Source: an uncultured archaeon (GTDB taxonomy: Archaea; Thermoproteota; Nitrososphaeria; JACIWG01). From it: a DNA stretch of 64,000 nt. Made by a program: the position numbers and the translations under genes. A model generated the notes under the pieces. That model did not search any database. It was given only the letters and a program-made list of their open reading frames with translations, and was not told the origin of the DNA. Location: the NCBI GenBank assembly GCA_938034445.1, contig CALHLD010000024.1, forward strand, positions 142,144-206,143. The letters are read 5' to 3'. Below, one piece after another: positions 22,209-30,462 of the stretch (its first letter is position 1; the number at the start of each line of letters is the position of its first letter).

Positions 22209-22913
22209 CCTTTCATTAAAGTTATAGCCATTTTCGCCAATTAATGGAACAAATATGCATTCAATATTTTCTTCTATTTTAAGTGTACCGTCTGACCTTT
22301 TCCTTCCTTTGGTTAAGGTTTGTGAAAAAAGATCTCCTATAGGTGCAAGTATAATTCCTCCTACCTTTAATTGTTTTATGAGAATTTTAGGGAAGTGAGG
22401 TGCAGCAGCTGTTATTATAATCTTGTCATATATTTCTCTCTCTTCATAAGGTGGATATCCAACAGTTCCATCTCCATATATAACTTTTACATATTCTGAA
22501 TAACTTGTACGTTTTATATTATTCTCTGCAAAAGTAACTAGCTCCTTTATTCGTTCTATAGTATTAACTTTCCCGTATTTTTCTTTTTTTCCATCACTTA
22601 TGATGTACGCCATTAATGCTGCATTATAACCACTTCCTGCTCCTATTTCAAGAACGGTTTCTCCCTTCCTCAAGTCAAGTTCCTCTAGCATAATTGCAAT
22701 CATATGCGGCGCTGAAATTGTCTGTCCTGTATTTCCTAACGGAAGTGGCATATCCAAATATGCTTGGCTTTTAGTGTCCGGCCAAACAAATTCTTCTCTT
22801 GGTACATTTAAAAAACTTAATTCCACACTCTTACTCTTAATTATCCCCTGCTCCTTTAACCTTTTAACAAGTCTTTTCCTCTGTTCTTCATAATCTATTT
22901 TCATCAAAACCAT
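22200..22913 (-). CDS. pcm: protein-L-isoaspartate O-methyltransferase
   Basis: 237 residues. VLEIGAGSGYNAALMA is the SAM-binding motif I, and LPLGNTGQTISAPHMIA before it is the PCMT signature that contacts isoaspartate. It methylates damaged aspartyl residues for repair. Its first ten bases overlap the end of the FEN-1 gene, so it lies in a minus-strand operon with FEN-1 and the small winged-helix protein. Confidence 0.93.
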   Translation of the reverse strand: MVLMKIDYEEQRKRLVKRLKEQGIIKSKSVELSFLNVPREEFVWPDTKSQAYLDMPLPLGNTGQTISAPHMIAIMLEELDLRKGETVLEIGAGSGYNAALMAYIISDGKKEKYGKVNTIERIKELVTFAENNIKRTSYSEYVKVIYGDGTVGYPPYEEREIYDKIIITAAAPHFPKILIKQLKVGGIILAPIGDLFSQTLTKGRKRSDGTLKIEENIECIFVPLIGENGYNFNERLL

Positions 22914-23926
22914 CTGTCCAAAGCTGATTCCTTTTTTGCTCTTTCTTCCTTATATTTTTTTATTGTATTAAGCACACGTTCTTCAGAAAATTCATATTTA
23001 GTACATAAAAAATCTAATATTCCTTTTTCATCAATTTCTTTAAAGACCACACTTACATTTTCTGCAACCTTTGGTTTCAAAAAGATTTCACGGACTGCAT
23101 TATAATCTATCAACTTTAATTCTTCTTGTATGTCCGGTATATTTTCTAATTTGCCATATTGCTTTATCACCTTCAAGGCTTTAATCGGTCCGTAACCCTT
23201 AAAACCTTCAGGATTAAAATCAGTTCCCACCAAAATTCCAATATCAATTAATTGCTCTCTTGTTATTCCAAGATTTTTTAAAGTTTCATCTAACAGTATT
23301 TCCTCTGGCTCTATCTCCTGGTATACATTCTTACCTGGAAGCTTTCTTTTGCCTGAAATTGTAATATTCCTACATAATCTTTTTCCACCAAATAAGAGTG
23401 TATCAAAATCTTGTGAAGCAACAGCGTATGCCTGTCCATTTATTGTCAGATATGCTGCTGTAGCCTCTCCCTCTGATGGTGCTTGTATCCAAGGAACTCC
23501 CATAAGATCTAAAAGCTTTTTAGAATCATTTATCATTTTATCTGTCAAGTAAGATGTACGTTTTGCATATTTTATTGCTTCATCAATGTCTCCTTTCTCC
23601 AGCGCTACTGAATATTTGATTTTTGCTTCTTCTTTTAGTGTTTTTCTCCTAGTCAACTCCATGCTTTTTAGCATTGGCGGTTCACCATCAAAGATATAAA
23701 GTGGTTTAATTCCAATTGTAAGCAAATTCATAGTTCTATAGTAAAGACCGCTTAAATGACTTGTAATATTTCCTTGTGAATCCTTTAATGGTTCACCTGT
23801 TCTTCCACGTATTGTGGATAAAAATTGGTAAAGTGCATTATGTGCATCAATTGCCAGTATTTTTCCAGCTAAATCTTCTAAAGTTATCTTTTTTACATTA
23901 ATTATCTCTTTTATATCTACACCCAT
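22904..23926 (-). CDS. fen: flap endonuclease FEN-1
   Basis: 340 residues. The N and I nuclease blocks carry the acidic metal ligands in AIDAHNAL, IFDGEPP, APSEGEATAA, SQDFDTLLFG and GILVGTDFNPEG. It removes 5' flaps during Okazaki-fragment maturation and repair. The C-terminus SALDRWF is a PCNA-interacting-peptide-like tail. It begins MGVDIKEI, where many homologues keep a short G-L/V-D start needed for catalysis. It lies one base downstream of the small winged-helix gene. Confidence 0.95.
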   Translation of the reverse strand: MGVDIKEIINVKKITLEDLAGKILAIDAHNALYQFLSTIRGRTGEPLKDSQGNITSHLSGLYYRTMNLLTIGIKPLYIFDGEPPMLKSMELTRRKTLKEEAKIKYSVALEKGDIDEAIKYAKRTSYLTDKMINDSKKLLDLMGVPWIQAPSEGEATAAYLTINGQAYAVASQDFDTLLFGGKRLCRNITISGKRKLPGKNVYQEIEPEEILLDETLKNLGITREQLIDIGILVGTDFNPEGFKGYGPIKALKVIKQYGKLENIPDIQEELKLIDYNAVREIFLKPKVAENVSVVFKEIDEKGILDFLCTKYEFSEERVLNTIKKYKEERAKKESALDRWF

Positions 23927-23927
23927 T

Positions 23928-24158
23928 CTATACCTCTTCCTTTTTTTCCCTTTCTATTTTTTCTATCCTCCTTTTATCTTTTCCGCTCCATCTTGTTAAA
24001 ATTAATCCACTTATTTCTAATTCGAGTAAGGCAAAATTTAGTTCACTTAACGAAAAGTCATAATTCTCTTTCTTCAGAATATTTATTAATTCTTTATCTG
24101 TAAGAACATTTTTCTCATTTAATTTGCTCATTATCAAATGTTTTAGACTTGTTCTCAT
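23928..24158 (-). CDS. small winged-helix protein
   Basis: 76 residues. The pattern LTDKELINILKKENYDFSLSELNFALLELEISGLI fits one winged-helix domain, followed by a strongly charged tail (KDKRRIEKIEREKKEE). Function is unknown. It is the first gene of the minus-strand run before FEN-1 and Pcm and may be a small regulator or nucleic-acid-binding accessory factor. Confidence 0.65.
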   Translation of the reverse strand: MRTSLKHLIMSKLNEKNVLTDKELINILKKENYDFSLSELNFALLELEISGLILTRWSGKDKRRIEKIEREKKEEV

Positions 24159-24299
24159 TAAATCCTCCTCACACTCCTTTCATTTTTATTCCTTTTTTTA
24201 TTTATAATTTTTCTAAACAATTCCTGTTTACTCCTTATATAGGACTTTCCTATTATCTTAAAAAGTTTTAATAAAGGACAAATTGTCCAAATTATACTA

Positions 24300-25460
24300 A
24301 TGGATAAATTTGATGTAACTATTATTGGTGGCGGTTTCTCCGGTCTTCTATGCGCAAAAGAATTATCAGCAAGGAATCTGTCCGTTAAAGTTATAGAAGA
24401 ACATAACGAAATAGGTTATCCAAACAAATGTAGCGGGGTTATCTCATTAAAGACAATGCAATCCCTTAATATTCCTATTTCTAAAAATCTTGTAGAAAAT
24501 CGATTTTCTAAAATTGTCTTTTATTCTCCAAGTGGCATCAATTTTTCACTGGATTTTAAAGGAAATGAAATTTTTGTTTTGAATAGATATAATTTAGACA
24601 ACTATTTAGCAGAAGAAGCTATCAAAAATGGTGCAGAAGTTTCTATACTTTCAAAAGCAACTTCTTTTTTGCAAAATGATATTAATGTTAAGATAAAAGT
24701 TAATGACAATCAAACCCTTACATCAAGTTATTTAGTTGACGCCAGAGGTGCAAACTATTATGGTGATAAAATGGGTTTATATAATGGTGTCCAAGCATAT
24801 GCCTTCTATAAGGATTTTGACTCTGAAGCCATACACGTATTTTTTGATAAAACAATAGCTCCAGGTTTTTTTGCATGGTTGATTCCAATTAATGAAAATT
24901 TGGCAAAGGTCGGTCTCGCATCAAAATTAAATTCATTTGAATTTATTAAAACATTTTTTAAGAGGCTTGGTATAAAAAATTACATAAAAATTAATTTTTC
25001 ACCGATTGTAGTTGGAGGTGTGAAAGGAAATCTAGTAAGGGATAAAATTTTGTTTGTGGGTGATTCCGCGGGCCAAACCAAACCAACTACTGGTGGCGGT
25101 ATATATTTTGGTGGTATGGGTTCAATCCTTCTAGCCAAAGCTATCTACAATAAAATACTCAACCCCTCTATTTCATTGGTGGAAGAATATGAGAAAAAAT
25201 GGATTTTAAATTTTTATAAAGAAATAAAATTAATGAAATTCGCAAGAAATATGCTTGAAAATATGGATAATAATGTAATTGAAAGGCTTTTTTCTATAGC
25301 TAAAGATGTTCTTTCTAATAATACATCATTAAACATTGATTATGATCTGCATATTTCATCTATAATTAAATACATTGGTGTCAAAAATATACTAAAAATT
25401 AGTGGCAATGTTTTTGGAAATACAATTACAACAATTTTAAAAAGTTTAATAACTAAATAA
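24300..25460 (+). CDS. geranylgeranyl reductase family flavoprotein
   Basis: 386 residues. It opens with the FAD-binding GGGFSGLLCAKEL and has YPNKCSGVIS and VGDSAGQTKPTTGGGI, all typical of digeranylgeranylglycerophospholipid reductases. These saturate isoprenoid chains of archaeal membrane lipids. It starts at ATG 24300 with TATA-like sequence about 30 bases before and no Shine-Dalgarno, suggesting a leaderless transcript. With glycerol-1-phosphate dehydrogenase at 28675 it gives two ether-lipid genes in this stretch. Confidence 0.88.
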   Translation: MDKFDVTIIGGGFSGLLCAKELSARNLSVKVIEEHNEIGYPNKCSGVISLKTMQSLNIPISKNLVENRFSKIVFYSPSGINFSLDFKGNEIFVLNRYNLDNYLAEEAIKNGAEVSILSKATSFLQNDINVKIKVNDNQTLTSSYLVDARGANYYGDKMGLYNGVQAYAFYKDFDSEAIHVFFDKTIAPGFFAWLIPINENLAKVGLASKLNSFEFIKTFFKRLGIKNYIKINFSPIVVGGVKGNLVRDKILFVGDSAGQTKPTTGGGIYFGGMGSILLAKAIYNKILNPSISLVEEYEKKWILNFYKEIKLMKFARNMLENMDNNVIERLFSIAKDVLSNNTSLNIDYDLHISSIIKYIGVKNILKISGNVFGNTITTILKSLITK

Positions 25461-25497
25461 AGAAAACTTTATTTATCATTTAAATAAGTGCGTTGGT

Positions 25498-25674
25498 ATG
25501 TCACAAGTCAAACTACCAAAATGTTCATCATGCAATAGACCTATTTCTGTTGGAGAGAAAGCTGTAAAATTTTATTGTCCCAACTGCGGTCTAGTACAAA
25601 TCTGGCGTTGTGAAAAATGTAGAATGTTTGCTAGAGTTTATAAATGTATAAATTGTGGATTCGAAGGACCTTAG
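25498..25674 (+). CDS. 58-residue zinc-ribbon protein upstream of aEF-1beta
   Basis: Translation gives MSQVKLPKCSSCN... with four CxxC pairs (CSSC, CPNC, CEKC, CINC), so it probably binds two zinc ions. Proteins of this size and pattern commonly sit directly before aEF-1beta in archaea and are annotated as zinc-finger/RNA-binding proteins. Its stop abuts the aEF-1beta ribosome-binding site. Confidence 0.82.
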   Translation: MSQVKLPKCSSCNRPISVGEKAVKFYCPNCGLVQIWRCEKCRMFARVYKCINCGFEGP

Positions 25675-25683
25675 GTGATAGTT

Positions 25684-25947
25684 ATGGGAAAAATGGTTAT
25701 ACGCTATAAAATCTTTCCAACCGACATAGATGTTAACTTGAAAACAATTTATGATGAAATAAAACAGAAGCTAGGAAATAAGGCAGAAGTAGGCCAATTT
25801 AAAACTGAACCTATAGCTTTCGGCTTAAGTGCCTTAATTTTAGACATTCGTGTAGATGATAATATTAATATTGACGAAATAGAATCTATATTTAAAGAAT
25901 CAAAAAATGTAAGTGAATTTGAAGCTGTAGCTTCAACTAAGGTTTAA
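25684..25947 (+). CDS. ef1b: translation elongation factor aEF-1beta
   Basis: 87 residues from ATG 25684; GGTGAT at 25674-25679 is a well-placed ribosome-binding site, and the GTG nine bases upstream is also in frame. The short alpha/beta fold (YKIFPTDIDVNLKTI, PIAFGLSALILDIRV, FEAVASTKV) is the archaeal guanine-nucleotide exchange factor for aEF-1alpha. It overlaps the convergent L15e gene by four bases. Confidence 0.9.
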   Translation: MGKMVIRYKIFPTDIDVNLKTIYDEIKQKLGNKAEVGQFKTEPIAFGLSALILDIRVDDNINIDEIESIFKESKNVSEFEAVASTKV

Positions 25948-26354
25948 TCTTTAACATTTTTATCCTTTAATATAACCTCATACCAAATATGTTTTCCATC
26001 CTTATACAAATAGTAAGCATTTAAAATTTCCATATTCGGATATTTTTCTTTTACTCTATTTATAGCTGTTTCTCTGTAATTTACATGTGGTTTTATTTTA
26101 ACGACACCCATATGCTTTGGTCTTCTACCTGATCTTGGCCTCTTTACTCTTTTTCCTTTACGGCTTAAACGGACTCTAACAACTATATATCCTTTCTTTG
26201 CCTTATATCCAAGTCTCCTAGCTCTATCTATTCTAGTTGGTTTATCTATTCTAACTATCGCCTTCTCTTTTCTCCATTTTTCCGCTCTTAATCTAAGTAT
26301 TTCTAAATTTTCTCTATATATTTTTCTCCAAGTCTGCGCTATTTGTTTATACAT
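25944..26354 (-). CDS. rpl15e: 50S ribosomal protein L15e
   Basis: 136 residues, very basic. The segments RIDRARRLGYKAKKGYIVVRVR and RPKHMGVVKIKP are the family signature. The length is shorter than the roughly 190 residues of many archaeal L15e; the C-terminal part seems reduced (ends YEVILKDKNVKD). It binds 23S rRNA. It is divergent from Dph2. Confidence 0.9.
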   Translation of the reverse strand: MYKQIAQTWRKIYRENLEILRLRAEKWRKEKAIVRIDKPTRIDRARRLGYKAKKGYIVVRVRLSRKGKRVKRPRSGRRPKHMGVVKIKPHVNYRETAINRVKEKYPNMEILNAYYLYKDGKHIWYEVILKDKNVKD

Positions 26355-26421
26355 ACACTATTCCCGCTATAAACATAGATATTAAATTTTGCTATTAATA
26401 AACAGTTTGGGGTGAAATTAA

Positions 26422-27387
26422 ATGATAGAAATTGATACTGCCTCGTTAATAAGATTGGTTGAAGAAAAGAAGCCTAAACGTGTATTAGTCACATGTCCTC
26501 CAGGTATTAGATTAAAGTGTATTGAAGTAATAAGCGATCTTTCAAATACTTATAACTTTGATGCAATTTTTTTAGGTGAATCATGTTATGGTATTTGTGA
26601 TTTGGCTGAAAGTGAAGCTTCCTTTTTGCAAGCTGACCTATTATTGCATATAGGCCATAATTCTGCTCTTGAAAAAGCGGGAAAAATTACATATTTTATA
26701 GACGCCTACGATGACATTTCCTTCATTCCTGTGATAGAAAAGGCATTCCCTTATATAAAAATATATAAAAAAATAGGATTGTGTACCATTGGTCCTCATT
26801 TAAAAAAGCTTGATGAGGCAAAAGATTATCTTCAAACATTAGGTTTTTTTGTATATATTGGTGACTCTGTTCCTCCATTAAAAAAAGGTCAAGTCTTTGG
26901 CTGCAACTATTCCACATGCGAAACAATTATTCCTCATGTTGAAGTTTTCTTGTTTATGGGCTCTAGTCGCTTTCATGCTATAGGTCTTTATAACTTTTTT
27001 GAAAAGCCAGTTTTCATGCTAGACCCATATACTTTAGAGGTTATTTCAATTGAACAGGATGCACTAAGAATAAAAAGACGTTTAATTTTTAATTTTTATA
27101 AAGCGGTAGATGCAAAAAGTATAGGCATAGTTATAGGACTAAAGGAAGGTCAATTTAATATGAATGCAGCTCTAAAATTATATAAAGAATTAAAATCTCT
27201 TGGTCGAAAGGTCTACCTTATTGCTATGGAAGATATTTCAAATGACAAGTTAAATGCTTTTTTAAATATAGATGCATTTATTGAAACTGCTTGTCCTCGA
27301 ATAAGTGAAGACTTCTTTGATAAACCTGTACTTTCCATGCAGTACGGTTTTAAACTCATAGAATATTTAAAAGGGCAAAAATTTTAA
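26422..27387 (+). CDS. dph2: diphthamide synthase subunit Dph2
   Basis: 321 residues with three repeated domains. Cysteines in GESCYGICD (about 55-60), GCNYSTCE (about 158-163) and TACPRISED (about 290) supply the ligands of the non-classical radical-SAM 4Fe-4S cluster. It transfers the aminocarboxypropyl group of SAM to a histidine of aEF-2, the first step of diphthamide synthesis; DphB acts next. The ATG follows GGGGTGA, a good Shine-Dalgarno. Confidence 0.93.
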   Translation: MIEIDTASLIRLVEEKKPKRVLVTCPPGIRLKCIEVISDLSNTYNFDAIFLGESCYGICDLAESEASFLQADLLLHIGHNSALEKAGKITYFIDAYDDISFIPVIEKAFPYIKIYKKIGLCTIGPHLKKLDEAKDYLQTLGFFVYIGDSVPPLKKGQVFGCNYSTCETIIPHVEVFLFMGSSRFHAIGLYNFFEKPVFMLDPYTLEVISIEQDALRIKRRLIFNFYKAVDAKSIGIVIGLKEGQFNMNAALKLYKELKSLGRKVYLIAMEDISNDKLNAFLNIDAFIETACPRISEDFFDKPVLSMQYGFKLIEYLKGQKF

Positions 27388-27422
27388 TCAAAGGATTGAT
27401 AAACGGGTGCTTAAATGAATTG

Positions 27423-27986
27423 ATGTATAAAAAGAAAAGATTATGTGTACCAGGTGAAATTATAGGAGTCATAGAAGAATTTATGCCATCAAAAAATGTA
27501 TACCAAGAAAATTATAATCTGAGATCAAAGGTTGTCGGAAAAATATTCTTTGACCCTGAATCAAAGATTGTAGATATTATATCTCCCTCTTTAAACTTAG
27601 GTTATCCAAAGATTAATGATGAGGTAATCGGTATTGTTGAACAAGTACAAGGAGGTATAATATCTGTAAAGATTATAGAAATAAATAATAAACCTGTTCA
27701 TTCACATTTTATCGGTTTACTAATCTTACGATCACCTCCTTTAGAAAAAGTTCATGCAAAGATGATCCTAAAGTCTGGCGACTTAATAAGAGCAAAAGTT
27801 ATAAGTTTAACCAATAATCTAATACATCTTTCCATAAATGATGATAAATACGGTGTTATATACACAAAATGCAGTTTTTGTGGTGGTGATGTGCAAGCTG
27901 TTGGAAAACGCATACAATGTCTACAATGTAGAATGGTTGATGAAAGGAAATTGGCTAATGATTTCGGAAGGTTTAAAAAGCACTAA
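27423..27986 (+). CDS. csl4: exosome RNA-binding subunit Csl4
   Basis: 187 residues from ATG 27423; TTG 27396 would add nine residues. The N-terminal CVPGEIIGVIEEF domain is followed by an S1 domain (GDLIRAKVISLTNNLIHLSI) and a C-terminal zinc ribbon CSFCGG...CLQCRM. This is the archaeal exosome cap protein Csl4, which recruits RNA to the Rrp41-Rrp42 ring. It is followed closely by rpoL and tfs. Confidence 0.92.
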   Translation: MYKKKRLCVPGEIIGVIEEFMPSKNVYQENYNLRSKVVGKIFFDPESKIVDIISPSLNLGYPKINDEVIGIVEQVQGGIISVKIIEINNKPVHSHFIGLLILRSPPLEKVHAKMILKSGDLIRAKVISLTNNLIHLSINDDKYGVIYTKCSFCGGDVQAVGKRIQCLQCRMVDERKLANDFGRFKKH

Positions 27987-28005
27987 ATAAAGGGCAAAAT
28001 TGGGA

Positions 28006-28299
28006 ATGAATTCCAGTTATAAGACTTTAGTAAGAGAAATTGAATTAGGCTCCATTGATATGAGTATTGCTTTAGCGTTGCAATCAATTTTAATAAAACA
28101 TCCTAATGTATCTTTTGCAGGTGTGACCCCACCACATCCCCTTTTTGGGAAAGTATCAATAAAAATAATGTCAAAGGATATTATCCCTGAAAAATGTTTA
28201 ATTGAAGCTGCAACAGCTTTCAAGAAGGAACTTTCTTCTTTATATGATGACATTATTTCCTCCTTATCAAAGAGTCCAGAGGATGTGAGAGTAGCATGA
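28006..28299 (+). CDS. rpoL: RNA polymerase subunit L (Rpb11-like)
   Basis: 97 residues from ATG 28006; TTG 28000 is also in frame. LALQSILIKHPNVSFAGVTPPHPLFGKVSIKI is the conserved alpha-like dimerisation block of subunit L, which pairs with subunit D in RNA polymerase assembly. The gene overlaps tfs by four bases, linking a polymerase subunit with its cleavage factor. Confidence 0.87.
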   Translation: MNSSYKTLVREIELGSIDMSIALALQSILIKHPNVSFAGVTPPHPLFGKVSIKIMSKDIIPEKCLIEAATAFKKELSSLYDDIISSLSKSPEDVRVA

Positions 28300-28634
28300 A
28301 ATTTTGCGAAGTTTGCAATTCGCGTTTAAAGATAAAACAGTTTAAAGAAGGAGGTAAAACAGTATTAAGATACTATTGCCCAAGATGCAACAAAGTTTAT
28401 GAACCTATCGTTCTAACTTCCATGGAAAGTAAGAAAGAAGAAAATAAACCAATTAAGGTATTAAGTGAAAAAGAATCAAAGATAGATACTATGCCGACAA
28501 TAGAAATCGAATGCCCAAAATGTGGAAATAATAAGGCATATTGGTGGCTATTACAGACTAGAAGTGGAGATGAACCACCCACACAATTTTATAGGTGTAC
28601 AAAGTGTGGATACACGTGGAGAATGTACGCTTAA
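28296..28634 (+). CDS. tfs: transcription factor S (TFIIS-like)
   Basis: 112 residues. An N-terminal zinc ribbon (CEVCNS...CPRCNK) is joined by a charged linker to a C-terminal ribbon (CPKCGNNKAYWW...CTKCGYTWR). The RSGDEP loop carries the acidic pair that enters the polymerase active site to stimulate transcript cleavage. The overlap with rpoL implies translational coupling. Confidence 0.94.
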   Translation: MKFCEVCNSRLKIKQFKEGGKTVLRYYCPRCNKVYEPIVLTSMESKKEENKPIKVLSEKESKIDTMPTIEIECPKCGNNKAYWWLLQTRSGDEPPTQFYRCTKCGYTWRMYA

Positions 28635-28674
28635 TTCTACACTTATAAATAGAGAATAATTTTCCTTGCTTTAA

Positions 28675-29718
28675 TTAATCTGTACCAGTTTCTACTATTA
28701 ATTTTTCAGCTTCATCACGCGATAAATTCACTTTATGTAGAATGGTGTATCTTTCCCTTAATTTTGGCGCTAACAACAATGCTCTTATTGCCTCCTCCCT
28801 ACTTACCCCTATCTCATGTATCCTTGTAGGCGCACCTATATTTTCCAATGCAGACTTTATATATTCATAATCCAAATTATGTAACTTTGCCATTAAAATT
28901 GTTCCTATACCGCATTTTTCACCATGTAATCCTTTACCTGGCGCAATCACGTCTAATGCATGACTGAATAGGTGTTCAGATCCACTACAAGGCCTACTAC
29001 TCCCAGCTATACCTGCTGCAACACCAGCACTAATTAATGCTTCAACAACATCTCTAACTTTTTCTTTTGGTGAAAATTTTATTTTCTCAGAATTCCTGAT
29101 TATAACATCTGCACTTAAAAGAGCTAAATTTGCAGCATATTCTCCATAATATTCTCCTTTTTCATCTCTTGCAAGTTGCCAATCTCTTACTGCCGTAACT
29201 TTTGCTATCAAATCACCACATCCACTACGGAAATATCTCATAGGTGCTGAAGAAATTATCTCTATGTCCGCTAAAACTCCGAGGGGTGAAGAAGAGATAA
29301 TTGAATAAGGTCTTCCACTGTCCTTTATTGATGCAAATGGGCTAGCTATCCCATCATGTGCAGCATTAGTTGGTACACTTATAAACGGCGTCTTGCTTTC
29401 ATGTGCACTTAACTTAGCTACATCTATGCACGTCCCTCCTCCCATTCCAATAATCAAATCGATTTTTTCTTCCTTAATTTTTATTTCAACTTTTTTAACA
29501 TTCTCAAAATCAGCGTTTAAAACAATTTCCCAAAAAAGTATGGTATCCATCTTTAAAACTTCTTCAACTCTTTTTCCATATAATTCCATTAATTTTTTAT
29601 CTGTAACAATAAGTATTCTTTTTGATTCATAAACTTTTTCTATAAACTCTCCCAATTTCTCTAAAGCGTTTTTGCCTACCAAAATTGCTCTCGGTAATTC
29701 CATATAATGGAAACTCAT
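28675..29718 (-). CDS. egsA: glycerol-1-phosphate dehydrogenase
   Basis: 347 residues of the iron-containing-alcohol-dehydrogenase fold. GMGGGTCIDVAK binds NAD(P); the zinc ligands fall in HDGIASPFAS, SGSEHLFSHALD and GLHGEKCGIG. It reduces dihydroxyacetone phosphate to sn-glycerol-1-phosphate, the archaeal lipid backbone. It is transcribed on its own from the minus strand, divergent from the second proteasome beta gene. Confidence 0.93.
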   Translation of the reverse strand: MSFHYMELPRAILVGKNALEKLGEFIEKVYESKRILIVTDKKLMELYGKRVEEVLKMDTILFWEIVLNADFENVKKVEIKIKEEKIDLIIGMGGGTCIDVAKLSAHESKTPFISVPTNAAHDGIASPFASIKDSGRPYSIISSSPLGVLADIEIISSAPMRYFRSGCGDLIAKVTAVRDWQLARDEKGEYYGEYAANLALLSADVIIRNSEKIKFSPKEKVRDVVEALISAGVAAGIAGSSRPCSGSEHLFSHALDVIAPGKGLHGEKCGIGTILMAKLHNLDYEYIKSALENIGAPTRIHEIGVSREEAIRALLLAPKLRERYTILHKVNLSRDEAEKLIVETGTD

Positions 29719-29808
29719 ATTATAAGGTGTTTTGGAAACATTTATTTAAACCCTAATTAAAACCCTTCGATAAAGTACAATATCATAAAAAGGGTGTGTT
29801 GATAAAAA

Positions 29809-30456
29809 TTGAATATGAATTTTAATAAGGAAATGGCCAAGATATATCATGGAACAACTACAGTTGGGATAGTCTGCTCAGATGGAATTGTGTTTGCTAC
29901 TGATACAAGGGTTACAGCAAATGGATATATTGCGCATAAAAAAGGGAAAAAGCTTTACAAGCTATCCGATCATCTAGCTATGACTATAGCTGGTACAGTA
30001 GCTGATGCACAAAACGTAATAGATATATTACTATTCTATATAAGAAAATATGAATTGGAGCGACAAACAAAAATCCCTGTGAAAGCAGCAGCAACATTAG
30101 CTTCAAACATATTTATGTCAAGTAGGCTCTTCCCTTACATTACACAAGTAATAATAGGAGGTGTAGATGGTTCTTCCCCTTCCTTGTATCAAATTGACTT
30201 TTTTGGATCCTTAACTGAAGAAAAAATTGTATCTACCGGAAGTGGCTCCCCGATTGCTTACTCTATATTAGAGTCAGGATATTTTCCATCAATAAGGGTA
30301 GAAGATGGTATTAAATTAGCTGTAAAGGCTGTTTTAGCGGCTATGAAAAGGGATACTGCAACAGGCGAGAGTTTTGATGTTGGCGTTATAGATGTTAATG
30401 GGTACCGTGAATTATCCGAGAATGAAAAAAGCAAATTAATAGAAGTCTTACGGTAG
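29809..30456 (+). CDS. psmB: proteasome beta subunit (second copy, TTTVG type)
   Basis: 215 residues. A propeptide of about 15 residues ends in YHG before TTTVGIV, the classic autocatalytic site with the catalytic Thr. ATDTRVTA (D17, R19) and GKKLYKL (K33) complete the active site, and the C-terminal GESFDVG block is conserved. With the copy at 16823 it suggests mixed beta rings. TTG 29809 follows AGGGTG; ATG 29815 is an alternative. It lies six bases before aCPSF1. Confidence 0.93.
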   Translation: MNMNFNKEMAKIYHGTTTVGIVCSDGIVFATDTRVTANGYIAHKKGKKLYKLSDHLAMTIAGTVADAQNVIDILLFYIRKYELERQTKIPVKAAATLASNIFMSSRLFPYITQVIIGGVDGSSPSLYQIDFFGSLTEEKIVSTGSGSPIAYSILESGYFPSIRVEDGIKLAVKAVLAAMKRDTATGESFDVGVIDVNGYRELSENEKSKLIEVLR

Positions 30457-30462
30457 GAAAGG

